A stretch of DNA of 64,000 nt from Paracidovorax valerianellae. GTDB taxonomy: Bacteria > Pseudomonadota > Gammaproteobacteria > Burkholderiales > Burkholderiaceae_C. Positions 15,947 to 24,871 of this stretch are shown here, piece after piece. The position numbers and the translations under genes were made by a program. The stretch spans positions 19,916-83,915 of the forward strand of contig NZ_FMZC01000018.1 in NCBI RefSeq assembly GCF_900102625.1, read 5' to 3'. The notes beneath the pieces are model-generated. The model did not search any database. It was not told the origin of the DNA and was given only the letters and a program-made list of their open reading frames with translations. Position 1 is the first letter of the stretch, and every line of letters begins with the position of its first letter.

Positions 15947-17635
15947 ATGTGCTCCATGCCCACTTCTTCCGACGATGCCGATGTGCAAGCGCATGCCGAG
16001 TTGCTGATCGCGCTCTACCAGGCGGAGCAGTGCCTCGCGCAGCAGGACCTGGTGGGCGCGCTGACGAAGTTCACTGCAGCCCTCGCGTTCGAGCCACGCA
16101 ACGCGGATGTTTGGATGCAGGTGGGGCGCACCTATCTCAAGATGGAGAACTGGGCGCAGGCGATTCCAGCACTGGAAACCGCCATCACCCTGCAACCGGG
16201 TATGCCGGATGCCCAGCATGGCTTGTCGTTTGCGCTGTTCAATTTGGGGCGGCACGCCGAAGCGTTGGAAATGATCGACGATGTGTGTCGCCGAGGCAAC
16301 AACCCGGCCATGTGGGTCATGCGGGCCTTTCTGCACAGCCAGATCAACCGTGATCCCGTCAAGACACTGGAGGTCTACCGGGACTGGGGCCGCCGCTACG
16401 CCGATCCACTGACGCGCAAGGCGGCGTCGCTGAACGTGGCCGACCGCCGGCCAGGCAAGCGCCTGAAAATCGGCTATGTCACGGCCGATTTTAGGGAACA
16501 CTCGGTGGCGTTCTTCATGCTGCCCGTGCTTCGCCACCACGATCCTGAAAAGGTCGAGGTGCATGTGTACTCAGGGGGCCGGCGCGACGCCATTACCGAC
16601 ACCTTGCAGCAGTGCGTGCCCCACTGGCACGAGATGATGCACCTGTCGGACGACGATCTTCATGCGCTGATCCGCTCGCACGGCATCGACATCTTGGTAG
16701 ACCTCTCGGGCCATACGGCGGGCAATCGGCTGCTGGTCTTTGCACGCCGCACGGCACCTGTCCAGGTGACATGGCTGGGGTTCATGAACCCATTGGGCAT
16801 GAAGGCCATGGATTACCGGCTGACCGACGCGGGCATCACGCCGGCGGGCCATGAACCGCTATACAGCGAGCGGCTGTTCCGGCTGGCGTGCATGGCAAGC
16901 TATGCCCCCCCTACGTATGCGCCTTTATGCGAGGCGTCGCCGATGCTGGGCAATGGCTACCCCACGCTCATCTCGCTCAATAACTCCGCCAAGGTCACCG
17001 ATCGCATGCTGGGTCTATGGGCGCGAATCCTGCAGCAGCGTGCCGACGCGCGCCTCGTCATCATGGTGAAGGAGCGATCTGCTGAAGCCGCACAGGCCAA
17101 CATGCAGATGCGTGTCGAAGCCGCCGGCATGCCGCTCGATCGCGTATTCGTTTTGCACCAGCAGCCCCTGAACCAGTTCATGGAACTGGGCCACATTGCA
17201 GACGTGGCGTTGGACACCTCTCCGATCTCGGGCGGAACGACAACGCTGCATGCGCTTTGGATGGGCTTGCCCATCGTCGCCATGGATGCCGAACGGGGCA
17301 TCGATGCCTCGTCCGCCCGCACTCTGCAGGGGCTGGGTTTCGGTGGCGAAGTGGCGCAAGACGAAGACGCATACGTGGCTGCCGCCCTGCGGCTGATGGC
17401 CGACCCCGAGGGCTTGCTCCAGTTGCGCCGCAATGCGCGCGAATGGATGGGTAAAAGCGTGTTGATGGACTACGCAACACGCACCGCCGAGCTGGAGAAA
17501 GCCTACCGCCTCATGTGGCTGAACTACCTGAACCGCGCCCCGCGCTGGCTGGATGTGGAAGTGGATCTGGAGGCTGCCATGGCCCAAACTGAGAACGTAG
17601 TGCCTGCATCGCAGCGTTTGGTGGGCAACGGATGA
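15947..17635 (+). CDS. TPR-containing glycosyltransferase, GT41/SPINDLY-like (candidate flagellin O-glycosyltransferase)
   Basis: About 562 residues. Residues 10-110 hold three TPR repeats (EQCLAQQDLVGALTKFTAAL, DVWMQVGRTYLKMENWAQAIPALETAI, GLSFALFNLGRHAEALEMI). The rest matches the O-GlcNAc transferase catalytic region: LKIGYVTADFREHSVAFFM, GIDILVDLSGHTAGNR, APVQVTWLGFMNPLGM, and the nucleotide-sugar pocket DTSPISGGTTTLHALWMGLPI. Such proteins add sugars to Ser/Thr of proteins, and bacterial versions beside flagellin genes modify flagellin. ATGs at 15947 and 15956 are both possible; no good ribosome site marks either. It overlaps the next gene by 4 bp and heads the sugar operon. Target and sugar donor are inferred. 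Confidence 0.82.
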   Translation: MCSMPTSSDDADVQAHAELLIALYQAEQCLAQQDLVGALTKFTAALAFEPRNADVWMQVGRTYLKMENWAQAIPALETAITLQPGMPDAQHGLSFALFNLGRHAEALEMIDDVCRRGNNPAMWVMRAFLHSQINRDPVKTLEVYRDWGRRYADPLTRKAASLNVADRRPGKRLKIGYVTADFREHSVAFFMLPVLRHHDPEKVEVHVYSGGRRDAITDTLQQCVPHWHEMMHLSDDDLHALIRSHGIDILVDLSGHTAGNRLLVFARRTAPVQVTWLGFMNPLGMKAMDYRLTDAGITPAGHEPLYSERLFRLACMASYAPPTYAPLCEASPMLGNGYPTLISLNNSAKVTDRMLGLWARILQQRADARLVIMVKERSAEAAQANMQMRVEAAGMPLDRVFVLHQQPLNQFMELGHIADVALDTSPISGGTTTLHALWMGLPIVAMDAERGIDASSARTLQGLGFGGEVAQDEDAYVAAALRLMADPEGLLQLRRNAREWMGKSVLMDYATRTAELEKAYRLMWLNYLNRAPRWLDVEVDLEAAMAQTENVVPASQRLVGNG

Positions 17636-18837
17636 CACCCATGCCTGCTGCGCCAGTCCCCGCCGCCATTCCTCTTTTGGTGCCGGACCTGCCTGCGCCT
17701 GAGGCACTCATGCCTTATTTGCAGCGCATGCACGCAGCGCGGCAGTATTCCAACTTCGGTCCGTTGGTCTGCGAATTTGAAACCAGCTTGCGGTCCCGTT
17801 TTTCGGCGCAGTCGCCTGTGCCCTTGCGGCTGACGACCGTGGCCAACGCCACGCTGGGGTTGGAGCTTGCACTGACGGCGCTGGATCTTCCGCCCCGCAG
17901 CCGCGTATTGTTGCCCGCGCTGACCTTCGTGGCCACGGCCACTGCCGTTCTGCGGGCGGGGCATCTTCCAGTTCTGGCGGATGTAGACGCGCAGAGTTGG
18001 CTGCTCACTCCCGAGATTGCGCGCCAGGCGGCCACGCAGGGAAAAGTCGATGCGGTGCTGCCGGTCGCCACCTTTGGTGTGCCCCACGGCATGGCTGGCT
18101 GGCACGAGTTCGAGTTGGACACTGGCATCCCTGTAGTGATCGATGCAGCCGCCGCTTTCGGTAGCCAATGGCTGGATGCACCCACTGGAACCGCTGTGTT
18201 CAGCCTGCACGCCACCAAGTGCCTTCCTGCTGGAGAGGGCGGTTTCGTGGTGTCCACCCGGCCGGAATTGATCGCCAGAGTGCGGCAGTTGACCAACTTC
18301 GGCATCAATCTGAATCCCGCCGCGGGCGTACCGGTGGGAATGCTGGCCCGCATCGGTACGAACGCGAAAATGAGTGAATACCACGCCGCCGTAGGTTTGG
18401 CATCGCTGGACCACTGGGACGCACGCGCTGCGCTGCGCCGGTCGGCACACGCGGATTTGTGTGCCCGGCTGGATGCAGCGGCCACCCCCGCCTTACTGCG
18501 ATGGCAGGCAATGGCGGAGCCAGTAGCTGCCCCCACCTTGCTGTGCGTGCGGTTGCCAAGTGCAAAAAGCCGCGAGCGTCTGGAGCGAGTTTGCGCTGAG
18601 CGAAACATCATGGTGAGGCGCTGGTACCAGCCGTTGCTCAATGCCATGCCTGCGCTCGATGGGCACAGTGTGTGCCTGCCTGCACCTGCCGCGACAAGCA
18701 TTGCCACCGATCTTTGTGGATTGCCTTTCTACTTGGGCATGGAAGAGGGGGATGCAGAGCGGATAGCCGAAGCGGTGCATGCCGCTACGGGTGCGCAGGG
18801 TAGCGCCGCGCGGGGCGAGAGACGGCGCAGCGCATGA
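17632..18837 (+). CDS. DegT/DnrJ/EryC1/StrS-family PLP-dependent sugar aminotransferase
   Basis: 401 residues. The fold is recognisable from TTVANATLGLELAL (phosphate-binding loop), LLPALTFVATATAV, VVIDAAAAFGS (Asp that holds the pyridine nitrogen) and VFSLHATKCLPAGEGG, whose Lys196 would form the Schiff base. So unlike RfbH downstream it is a true aminotransferase, normally acting on a 3- or 4-keto nucleotide sugar. The C-terminal segment is less conserved than in well-studied members. Overlaps the glycosyltransferase (ATGA) and the next gene, so it is in one operon with the CDP-sugar genes; its substrate may therefore be a CDP-keto-sugar (inference). Confidence 0.85.
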   Translation: MTPMPAAPVPAAIPLLVPDLPAPEALMPYLQRMHAARQYSNFGPLVCEFETSLRSRFSAQSPVPLRLTTVANATLGLELALTALDLPPRSRVLLPALTFVATATAVLRAGHLPVLADVDAQSWLLTPEIARQAATQGKVDAVLPVATFGVPHGMAGWHEFELDTGIPVVIDAAAAFGSQWLDAPTGTAVFSLHATKCLPAGEGGFVVSTRPELIARVRQLTNFGINLNPAAGVPVGMLARIGTNAKMSEYHAAVGLASLDHWDARAALRRSAHADLCARLDAAATPALLRWQAMAEPVAAPTLLCVRLPSAKSRERLERVCAERNIMVRRWYQPLLNAMPALDGHSVCLPAPAATSIATDLCGLPFYLGMEEGDAERIAEAVHAATGAQGSAARGERRRSA

Positions 18838-19607
18838 AGGCGATCATTTTGGCTGGCGGGTTCGGTTCACGGCTGAGCGAAGAAACCCTGCAAAAGCCCA
18901 AGCCCATGGTGGAGATCGGCGGCAAGCCGATCCTTTGGCACATCATGAAGATGTATTCCCACCACGGCATTAACGACTTCGTGATCTGCTGCGGCTACAA
19001 GGGCTACATGATCAAGGAGTATTTCGCCAACTACTTCCTGCACATGTCGGATGTGACCTTCGACTTGGCAAACAACCGCATGGAAGTACACGGGCGCTAC
19101 GCCGAACCTTGGCGGGTGACGCTGGTGGATACCGGCGAAGCGACGATGACCGGCGGGCGCCTCAAGCGCGTCAGCGAGCATGTGCGTGGCGAAGAGGCTT
19201 TCTGCTTCACTTACGGGGACGGAGTGAGCGATATCGATATCGGCGCGCTCATCGCGTTTCACCGCAACGCAGGCGTGCTCGCCACCCTGATGGCTACACC
19301 GCCGCCCGGACGATTCGGAGCGTTGGATTTGGACGATCAGCAGTTCGTCACCCTGTTCAAAGAAAAGCCGGAAGGCGATGGCGGCTTGATCAACGGAGGA
19401 TTTTTCGTACTCTCTCCGGAAGTGCTGAATCTGATCGAAGACGACAGCACCGTGTGGGAGCGTGGGCCACTCGAAACTCTGGCGCAGCGCAAACAGCTTG
19501 CCGCATACCGCCATCCAGGCTTTTGGCAACCGATGGACACGCTGCGCGAAAAGGTCTTGCTGGAAGGGCTGTGGGCTGCGGGGAAGGCACCATGGAAGAC
19601 GTGGTAG
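18834..19607 (+). CDS. rfbF: Glucose-1-phosphate cytidylyltransferase
   Basis: 257 residues, the length of RfbF/AscA. The nucleotidyltransferase signature LAGGFGSRLSEET with KPKPMVEIGGKPILWHIM is at the N-terminus, FCFTYGDGVSDIDI is the metal-binding region, and FWQPMDTLREK is near the C-terminus. It makes CDP-glucose from CTP and glucose-1-phosphate, the first step to CDP-3,6-dideoxyhexoses. Overlaps the aminotransferase by 4 bp and rfbG by 16 bp. Confidence 0.95.
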   Translation: MKAIILAGGFGSRLSEETLQKPKPMVEIGGKPILWHIMKMYSHHGINDFVICCGYKGYMIKEYFANYFLHMSDVTFDLANNRMEVHGRYAEPWRVTLVDTGEATMTGGRLKRVSEHVRGEEAFCFTYGDGVSDIDIGALIAFHRNAGVLATLMATPPPGRFGALDLDDQQFVTLFKEKPEGDGGLINGGFFVLSPEVLNLIEDDSTVWERGPLETLAQRKQLAAYRHPGFWQPMDTLREKVLLEGLWAAGKAPWKTW

Positions 19608-20743
19608 TACCTGTCATCGACACCGGGTTTTGGCAGGGAAGGCGTGTTTTTCTGACAGGGCACACCGGCTTCAAGGGCGGCTGGCTCAGCTTGTGGCTGC
19701 AGGCACTGGGAGCACACGTCACAGGATTCGCCTTGGAGCCCCAAGCGTTGTCACTTTTCCGCTTGGCAGGTGTTGAGGCCGGAATGCACTCGCTGCTGGG
19801 GGATGTGCGTGACGGGGCTGCGCTGCAGAAAGCTTTGACGGGCAGTGGGGCGGAGGTCTTGATCCACCTGGCAGCTCAGCCTTTGGTCCGTCAGGGCTAT
19901 GCCGATCCGGTAGAGACTTACGCCACCAATTTGATGGGGACCGTGCATCTTCTTCAGGCGGTGCGTTCCACACCGAGCGTGCGGGCTGTTGTGATCGTGA
20001 CCACGGACAAATGCTATGAAAACCGGGAATGGGCTGAGGGCTACCGGGAGAATGATCTGCTGGGAGGGCGCGACCCCTACAGCAACAGCAAGGCCTGCGC
20101 CGAGTTGGCCGCACAGAGTTTTCGGGATTCTTTTTTTCCGATCACACGCTACGGCAATCATGGCGTTGCCATCGCCACGGCGCGTGCTGGCAATGTGATC
20201 GGAGGAGGCGACTGGGCCGTGGACCGGCTGGTGCCTGATTTTCTGAGGGCGGCGCAAGGCGGCACTGCATTGGAGTTGCGCTATCCCGATGCAGTCCGTC
20301 CTTGGCAGCATGTGCTGGAGCCGCTGGCCGGATACCTCCGGTTGGCGCAGCAACTGATGGAACGTGGGCCTCTGGTTTCAGGCGCATGGAACTTTGGTCC
20401 GAACGGCGACGGCCTGCAAACCGTCGGTGAGGTCGTTCGGCAACTGGCCACCCAGTGGCCGGCACATGTGAAGGTTCTTTGCAGTGGTGGCGACCCTTCG
20501 CAGCACGAAACCAGTGTCCTTCGCCTGGACAGTACAAAGGCCCGTACCCAACTGGGATGGCAGCCTCGCTGGAACCTTGAGCGCGCACTGAGCCGCACAG
20601 CGGACTGGCACTTGGCTCATCTTGCAGGGCACTGCATGGGCACCGTGACCCGTGCGCAGATCGATCAATACACCCGCGCAGCAGCCACTTTGCCAACGGT
20701 GGCTCCGGGCTTTCACGCAACCGATATTCCAGATTTCTCCTGA
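19592..20743 (+). CDS. rfbG: CDP-glucose 4,6-dehydratase
   Basis: Starts at ATG 19592 (383 residues); an open frame continues far upstream but overlaps rfbF and is not coding. Short-chain dehydrogenase fold: NAD motif [21 protein letters not shown], and catalytic Tyr/Lys in [18 protein letters not shown]-type and [14 protein letters not shown] segments are typical of CDP-glucose dehydratases. It yields CDP-4-keto-6-deoxyglucose, substrate of RfbH. The stop codon overlaps the rfbH start by one base (TGATG). Confidence 0.95.
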   Translation: MEDVVVPVIDTGFWQGRRVFLTGHTGFKGGWLSLWLQALGAHVTGFALEPQALSLFRLAGVEAGMHSLLGDVRDGAALQKALTGSGAEVLIHLAAQPLVRQGYADPVETYATNLMGTVHLLQAVRSTPSVRAVVIVTTDKCYENREWAEGYRENDLLGGRDPYSNSKACAELAAQSFRDSFFPITRYGNHGVAIATARAGNVIGGGDWAVDRLVPDFLRAAQGGTALELRYPDAVRPWQHVLEPLAGYLRLAQQLMERGPLVSGAWNFGPNGDGLQTVGEVVRQLATQWPAHVKVLCSGGDPSQHETSVLRLDSTKARTQLGWQPRWNLERALSRTADWHLAHLAGHCMGTVTRAQIDQYTRAAATLPTVAPGFHATDIPDFS

Positions 20744-22062
20744 TGGATCCACTGAACCAGATTCGCGAACAGATCGCCACGCTTGTCCAGGAATACGCGG
20801 CACGCGCGTACCGCCCACAGCCTTTTTTGCCCGGAGCCACCTCCGTGGCGGTATCCGGAAAGGTGATCGGAGAGGCCGAACTGCAGAACATGGTGTCGGC
20901 CGCGCTGGACGGATGGTTGACTACAGGGAGATTCAACGACGCCTTCGAAGGGCGCATGCGGGAATTTCTGGGGGTGAAGCATGTGATGACCACCAACAGT
21001 GGGTCGTCGGCCAATCTGCTGGCGTTTTCTGCCTTGACCTCCCCACTGCTGGGAGAGCGCAGGGTATGTCCAGGCGACGAGGTGATCGGAGTGGCTGCCG
21101 GCTTTCCCACGACCGTCAATCCCATCCTGCAAGCCGGCGCGGTGCCCGTATTTGTCGATGTGGAACTTGGCACCTATAACGTCGATGTACAGCAGCTGGA
21201 AGCTGCCATTTCGCCCAAGACCAAAGCGATCATGCTCGCTCATACGCTGGGCAATCCCTACAACCTCGGAGCCGTACAAGCACTGTGCCGCCAGCACGGT
21301 TTGTGGCTGATTGAAGACTGCTGCGACGCACTCGGTTCCACGTATAACGGCCAACTGGTCGGCACGTTCGGCGATATCGGGACGCTGAGCTTTTACCCGG
21401 CGCACCACATCACCATGGGAGAGGGCGGGGCCGTATTCACCAACAACGACGAGCTTGCCCGCATCGTCACCTCCTTTCGAGACTGGGGGCGTGACTGCTA
21501 CTGCGAGCCTGGCAAGGACAACACCTGCGGCAAGCGCTATGAATGGCAACTGGGCGATCTGCCAACGGGGTACGACCACAAGTACACGTACTCGCACATT
21601 GGATACAACCTGAAAATCACGGACATGCAGGCTGCTTGTGCTTTGGCGCAAATGGATCGATTGCCAGGCTTCATTGCCGCCCGCAAGATGAACTTCGATC
21701 ACCTCTACAAACGTCTTGAGCGTTGTGAAGAGTTCCTGGTTCTGCCCCGCGCGACGGAAGAGGCCATACCGTCGTGGTTCGGTTTTCCGTTGACCCTGCG
21801 CGAGGCCGCCGGAAGCCGGCGCCTCGATCTGTTGCAGTACCTGGAGCAAAGCCGAATTGGCACCCGCTTACTGTTTGCCGGCAATCTGACGCGGCAACCC
21901 TCCATGCAAGGGCAACACTACCGCGTCGTCGGCCCCCTGACCCAAAGCGACATCATCATGAACGATACCTTTTGGATCGGGGTGCATCCTGGGTTAAGCA
22001 GCGACATGATCGATTTCATGGCAGACCGGCTCGAATCGTATTTCGGCTTGCACTTTCAATGA
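20743..22062 (+). CDS. rfbH: CDP-4-keto-6-deoxyglucose 3-dehydrase (E1, PMP and [2Fe-2S] dependent)
   Basis: 439 residues, matching RfbH/AscC. It is aminotransferase-like, but the catalytic Lys is replaced by His ([13 protein letters not shown], His 221-222), the hallmark of the dehydrase. The [2Fe-2S] cysteines keep the known spacing: Cys194-x57-Cys252-x1-Cys254-x7-Cys262 by my count. It removes the C3 hydroxyl with electrons from a separate reductase (E3, RfbI/AscD), which I do not find in this window. The product is a CDP-4-keto-3,6-dideoxyhexose. Confidence 0.95.
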   Translation: MDPLNQIREQIATLVQEYAARAYRPQPFLPGATSVAVSGKVIGEAELQNMVSAALDGWLTTGRFNDAFEGRMREFLGVKHVMTTNSGSSANLLAFSALTSPLLGERRVCPGDEVIGVAAGFPTTVNPILQAGAVPVFVDVELGTYNVDVQQLEAAISPKTKAIMLAHTLGNPYNLGAVQALCRQHGLWLIEDCCDALGSTYNGQLVGTFGDIGTLSFYPAHHITMGEGGAVFTNNDELARIVTSFRDWGRDCYCEPGKDNTCGKRYEWQLGDLPTGYDHKYTYSHIGYNLKITDMQAACALAQMDRLPGFIAARKMNFDHLYKRLERCEEFLVLPRATEEAIPSWFGFPLTLREAAGSRRLDLLQYLEQSRIGTRLLFAGNLTRQPSMQGQHYRVVGPLTQSDIIMNDTFWIGVHPGLSSDMIDFMADRLESYFGLHFQ

Positions 22063-22101
22063 ACCGGACCCCTCGTCTGAAGTGATCAGTGCTTTCCACT
22101 C

Positions 22102-22662
22102 ATGAAGATCGAACCTACCTCACTTCCCGGCTGCTACCGGATCCAGCCCCGTGTGATGGACGATCATCGAGGCCACTTCGTCAAAACCTTTCAGGCCAGC
22201 ATCTTTCGTGCTCATGGACTGGAGGATCGGTTTACCGAAACCTTCTACAGCGTGTCACGCAAAGGGGTTTTGCGAGGCTTTCATTTTCAGACACCTCCGC
22301 ACGCGCACGCCAAGCTGGTGCATTGCACGGCCGGTGCTGTGCTGGACGCGGTAGTGGACATTCGCCGGGGCTCTCCGACAGCAAGTCAGTTTTTCACCCT
22401 TGAATTGACTGCCGAGCAAGCCACCATGCTCTACATTCCGGCCGGGTTTGCCCACGCCTTCTATGCGCTGACGGACCACGCAGCCGTAGCCTATCAAGTC
22501 ACCACGGAATTTGCGCCTGATCACGACGCTGGCGTGCGATGGGACTCGTTTGGGATACCCTGGCCTGACCGCGCTCCTATCCTTTCTGCGAAGGATTTGG
22601 CGTTGCCACACTGGCGGGATTACGCCACGCCTTTCACGATGGCTGACGCTTTGAGAGATTGA
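22102..22662 (+). CDS. dTDP-4-dehydrorhamnose 3,5-epimerase-like sugar epimerase
   Basis: 186 residues with the cupin-type RmlC fold: DHRGHFVKTFQ, GVLRGFHFQTPPHAHAKLV (catalytic His), AVLDAVVDIRRGSPT and YIPAGFAHAFYAL. RmlC proteins invert C3 and/or C5 of 4-keto sugars. In this operon the likely substrate is a CDP-4-keto-3,6-dideoxyhexose, by analogy with AscE of the ascarylose pathway, where only C5 can be inverted. A true RmlC for dTDP-rhamnose is less likely because rmlA, rmlB and rmlD are absent here. Confidence 0.85.
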   Translation: MKIEPTSLPGCYRIQPRVMDDHRGHFVKTFQASIFRAHGLEDRFTETFYSVSRKGVLRGFHFQTPPHAHAKLVHCTAGAVLDAVVDIRRGSPTASQFFTLELTAEQATMLYIPAGFAHAFYALTDHAAVAYQVTTEFAPDHDAGVRWDSFGIPWPDRAPILSAKDLALPHWRDYATPFTMADALRD

Positions 22663-22664
22663 CC

Positions 22665-23516
22665 ATGCGCCTCTTCATCACGGGCGGCACGGGTTTCATC
22701 GGCGGCCATCTGCTCGACCTATTGGACAAGACAGACCATCAGTTGACTGCACTGTGCCGCCGGCCTGAGCTGTTCACCGAGAAGCCAGCCTTACGCAGAA
22801 GTTGGCTGTGCAAACCGATGGACACGCTGGAGGCCGCTGATTTGCGTGGCATCGACGTGCTTGTGCATCTGGCATCGCCGAACGTGCCGCCTCGACCTTC
22901 GGAATGGCAATCTCTTTTTTATTGGAACGTCGAGATCCTGGTGCGGCTGCTTTTAGCTGCTGAGGCTGGCGGTGTACGCCGGATAGTCATCGCGGGGACC
23001 TTCGCCGAATATGGGCGTTCGTTCGAGGATTACGACACCATTCCTTGCCAAGCTCCGCTGCAGCCTACCCACGGCTATGCAGCCTCCAAGGCGGCTGCCT
23101 TTCACGCTGCCAGCGCATTTGCCATCGAACGCGGTATCGAACTTTGCTACTTGCGCATCTTCTCGGCATTCGGCGAAAGACAGTACTCGCAGAACTTCTG
23201 GCCTGCCTTGCACAAAGCTGCCCATGCGGGCGAGGATTTCCCGATGACACCTGGAGCGCAGGTACGAGACTATGTTGACGTGCAGCAGGTTGGGCGTGCC
23301 TTCCTACGGGCGATCGAGGCTGGCGATGTGAAGGCTGGCGTGCCGTGGGTGCGCAATGTGGGCTCCGGCGTGCCAGTGTCGATGAAGGCATTTGCCGAGC
23401 ATTGGTGGAGTCGCTGGAATGCACCGGGGCGTTTGCTGGTGGGGGCCTTGCCGTACCGGCCCAATGAGTTGATGCGCTGCGTCCCGCGATCCGGTCCGGA
23501 TTTGCTGGTGGGCTGA
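22665..23516 (+). CDS. NAD(P)-dependent SDR, CDP-4-keto-dideoxyhexose reductase-like
   Basis: Starts at ATG 22665, 2 bp after the epimerase stop; 283 residues. Extended SDR: GGTGFIGGHLLDLL at the N-terminus, VLVHLASPNVPP, and catalytic Tyr/Lys in HGYAASKAA. The closest family by pattern is the C4 reductases that finish CDP-abequose, paratose or ascarylose (RfbJ, RfbS, AscF). Which sugar results depends on stereochemistry that cannot be read from sequence. Last gene of the plus-strand sugar operon; it converges with the flavoprotein gene 31 bp away. Confidence 0.78.
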   Translation: MRLFITGGTGFIGGHLLDLLDKTDHQLTALCRRPELFTEKPALRRSWLCKPMDTLEAADLRGIDVLVHLASPNVPPRPSEWQSLFYWNVEILVRLLLAAEAGGVRRIVIAGTFAEYGRSFEDYDTIPCQAPLQPTHGYAASKAAAFHAASAFAIERGIELCYLRIFSAFGERQYSQNFWPALHKAAHAGEDFPMTPGAQVRDYVDVQQVGRAFLRAIEAGDVKAGVPWVRNVGSGVPVSMKAFAEHWWSRWNAPGRLLVGALPYRPNELMRCVPRSGPDLLVG

Positions 23517-23547
23517 TGTAGGCCTGAACCTGCGATCGGTTTCAGCC

Positions 23548-24825
23548 TCACACCGCAAGCACACGGCGTGCAGCATCCGCACCGCTCTGAAAGGCTTGGT
23601 GGCTCCACAAATAGTCCCATTCGCCGAATCGGCCAGCACTGGCGATGCCTAGGCTGGCGAGCCAATCGAGCACACGGTTGCGGCGTTGCTCCATACCCTG
23701 CTCGAACACCACATTGGCATGGGGCACATGCTGATGGTGAATCACTGCGATGTCGGCTTCGATCGCAAAGCCCCATTTCTGCAGGGCTTGAACGCAGTTG
23801 CGCTGGAGCGCCTGCACACTCTGCGCCACGGGGCGCCGGGAGGATCCATAAATTTCAAATTGGATCGAGGAGCATCCCGGCGGGCAGTTGTCGGCAGCCT
23901 GCACGCCTGGGCAACTGGCGCGTGCTGCTGCTACGTCCTCGTCATAGATATAAAACCACAAGTCCTTGAAGACGTCCTGGCGCGCAATGCCAATGCACAC
24001 CAGGTCCACCGTGGTCGCAACCAAGCTGTCGGCATCTTGTCGAATCGATTCCGGCATGCCATCCACCATTCCCGCCAAGACAGGCAGCGGCAGGGTCGAA
24101 ATCAGGCGCTCATAGCCTGCCCATTCCCCATTGGTGAAATGCAAGTGGCGGCTCTGGACGTCGATGCGGCAAAGGCGATGGTCCAGTCGAATGTCGGCTT
24201 GTGCGATCAGGGGTTCGATGAAGGCCCGGTAGCCGCCGCGTGCGGGGTAGCGCATTTGCGGAGCGTAATAAACGCTGGGCGTGTCCTCAGTCATTGCACC
24301 GAGCAGCACCTCTGGCAGGGCCGGGCGGTGGATGCGGGGGCCCACCCAGTCGATGCCCAATTTGTCGGCAGGCACCGTCCAGTATTTTTCGGTGTAGCGC
24401 TCGGCATAGCGCGCAGAGATTGGTCGTCCGTATTGGCCAATCAGCCATTCCCTGTAGTTTCCGGCTGGCGTGTCGGGCCGCTCCACGAAACCCTGTATCA
24501 GTTCTATCCGCTGGTCCACCGGTAGAGGGTAAAGGTTGTTCTGCACGGGGTGTTTGAGCCAGTAAGGATGCTCCACGCAGCGAGGACTGGGCGCGAATGT
24601 CGCATGCTCTGTCTGGTCAAAGAACGCACGTACTTCGGGTTGGTCGGCGAACGAGAGGTGCACTGCGCGGTCAAAACGGTAGCCGTGCACCGTGATCGAA
24701 TCAAGGAGCCCGCCAGCACGCGGTGCGGCTTCGTACAAAATGCAATCGCGCCCAAGCGCTGCCGCCGCGTGACTGGCGGCCAAGCCCGCAATTCCCGCAC
24801 CCAATACGGTCAAAGCCGGGGCCAT
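23548..24825 (-). CDS. FAD-dependent oxidoreductase, protoporphyrinogen-oxidase/UDP-galactopyranose-mutase-like
   Basis: 425 residues from ATG 24825, chosen because AGGA precedes it by 6 nt and it removes most of an overlap with the upstream gene. The dinucleotide fold is intact: ALTVLGAGIAGLAASHAAAALG, then YEAAPRAGGLLDS. Residues further on (RYTEKYWTVPADKLGIDWVG, YPARGGYRAFIEPL) resemble the COG1232 amine-oxidase-like proteins often found in surface polysaccharide loci. Substrate unknown. It ends the minus-strand acyl/sugar operon, so action on the same glycan is likely but inferred. Confidence 0.72.
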   Translation of the reverse strand: MAPALTVLGAGIAGLAASHAAAALGRDCILYEAAPRAGGLLDSITVHGYRFDRAVHLSFADQPEVRAFFDQTEHATFAPSPRCVEHPYWLKHPVQNNLYPLPVDQRIELIQGFVERPDTPAGNYREWLIGQYGRPISARYAERYTEKYWTVPADKLGIDWVGPRIHRPALPEVLLGAMTEDTPSVYYAPQMRYPARGGYRAFIEPLIAQADIRLDHRLCRIDVQSRHLHFTNGEWAGYERLISTLPLPVLAGMVDGMPESIRQDADSLVATTVDLVCIGIARQDVFKDLWFYIYDEDVAAARASCPGVQAADNCPPGCSSIQFEIYGSSRRPVAQSVQALQRNCVQALQKWGFAIEADIAVIHHQHVPHANVVFEQGMEQRRNRVLDWLASLGIASAGRFGEWDYLWSHQAFQSGADAARRVLAV

Positions 24826-24871
24826 CGCCAATCCTGAGGTTTGCGCCGCTCTTGAAAATGGAAGGTGAAGG

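Noticed and set aside
22102..22662. RmlC of a dTDP-rhamnose pathway
   Set aside because: rmlA, rmlB and rmlD are absent and the gene sits in a CDP-sugar operon, so a CDP-sugar epimerase is more likely.
23517..23547. Hairpin between the converging sugar operons
   Set aside because: The arms (GGCCTGAACC and GGTTTCAGCC) pair imperfectly and there is no T-run, so I do not call a terminator.
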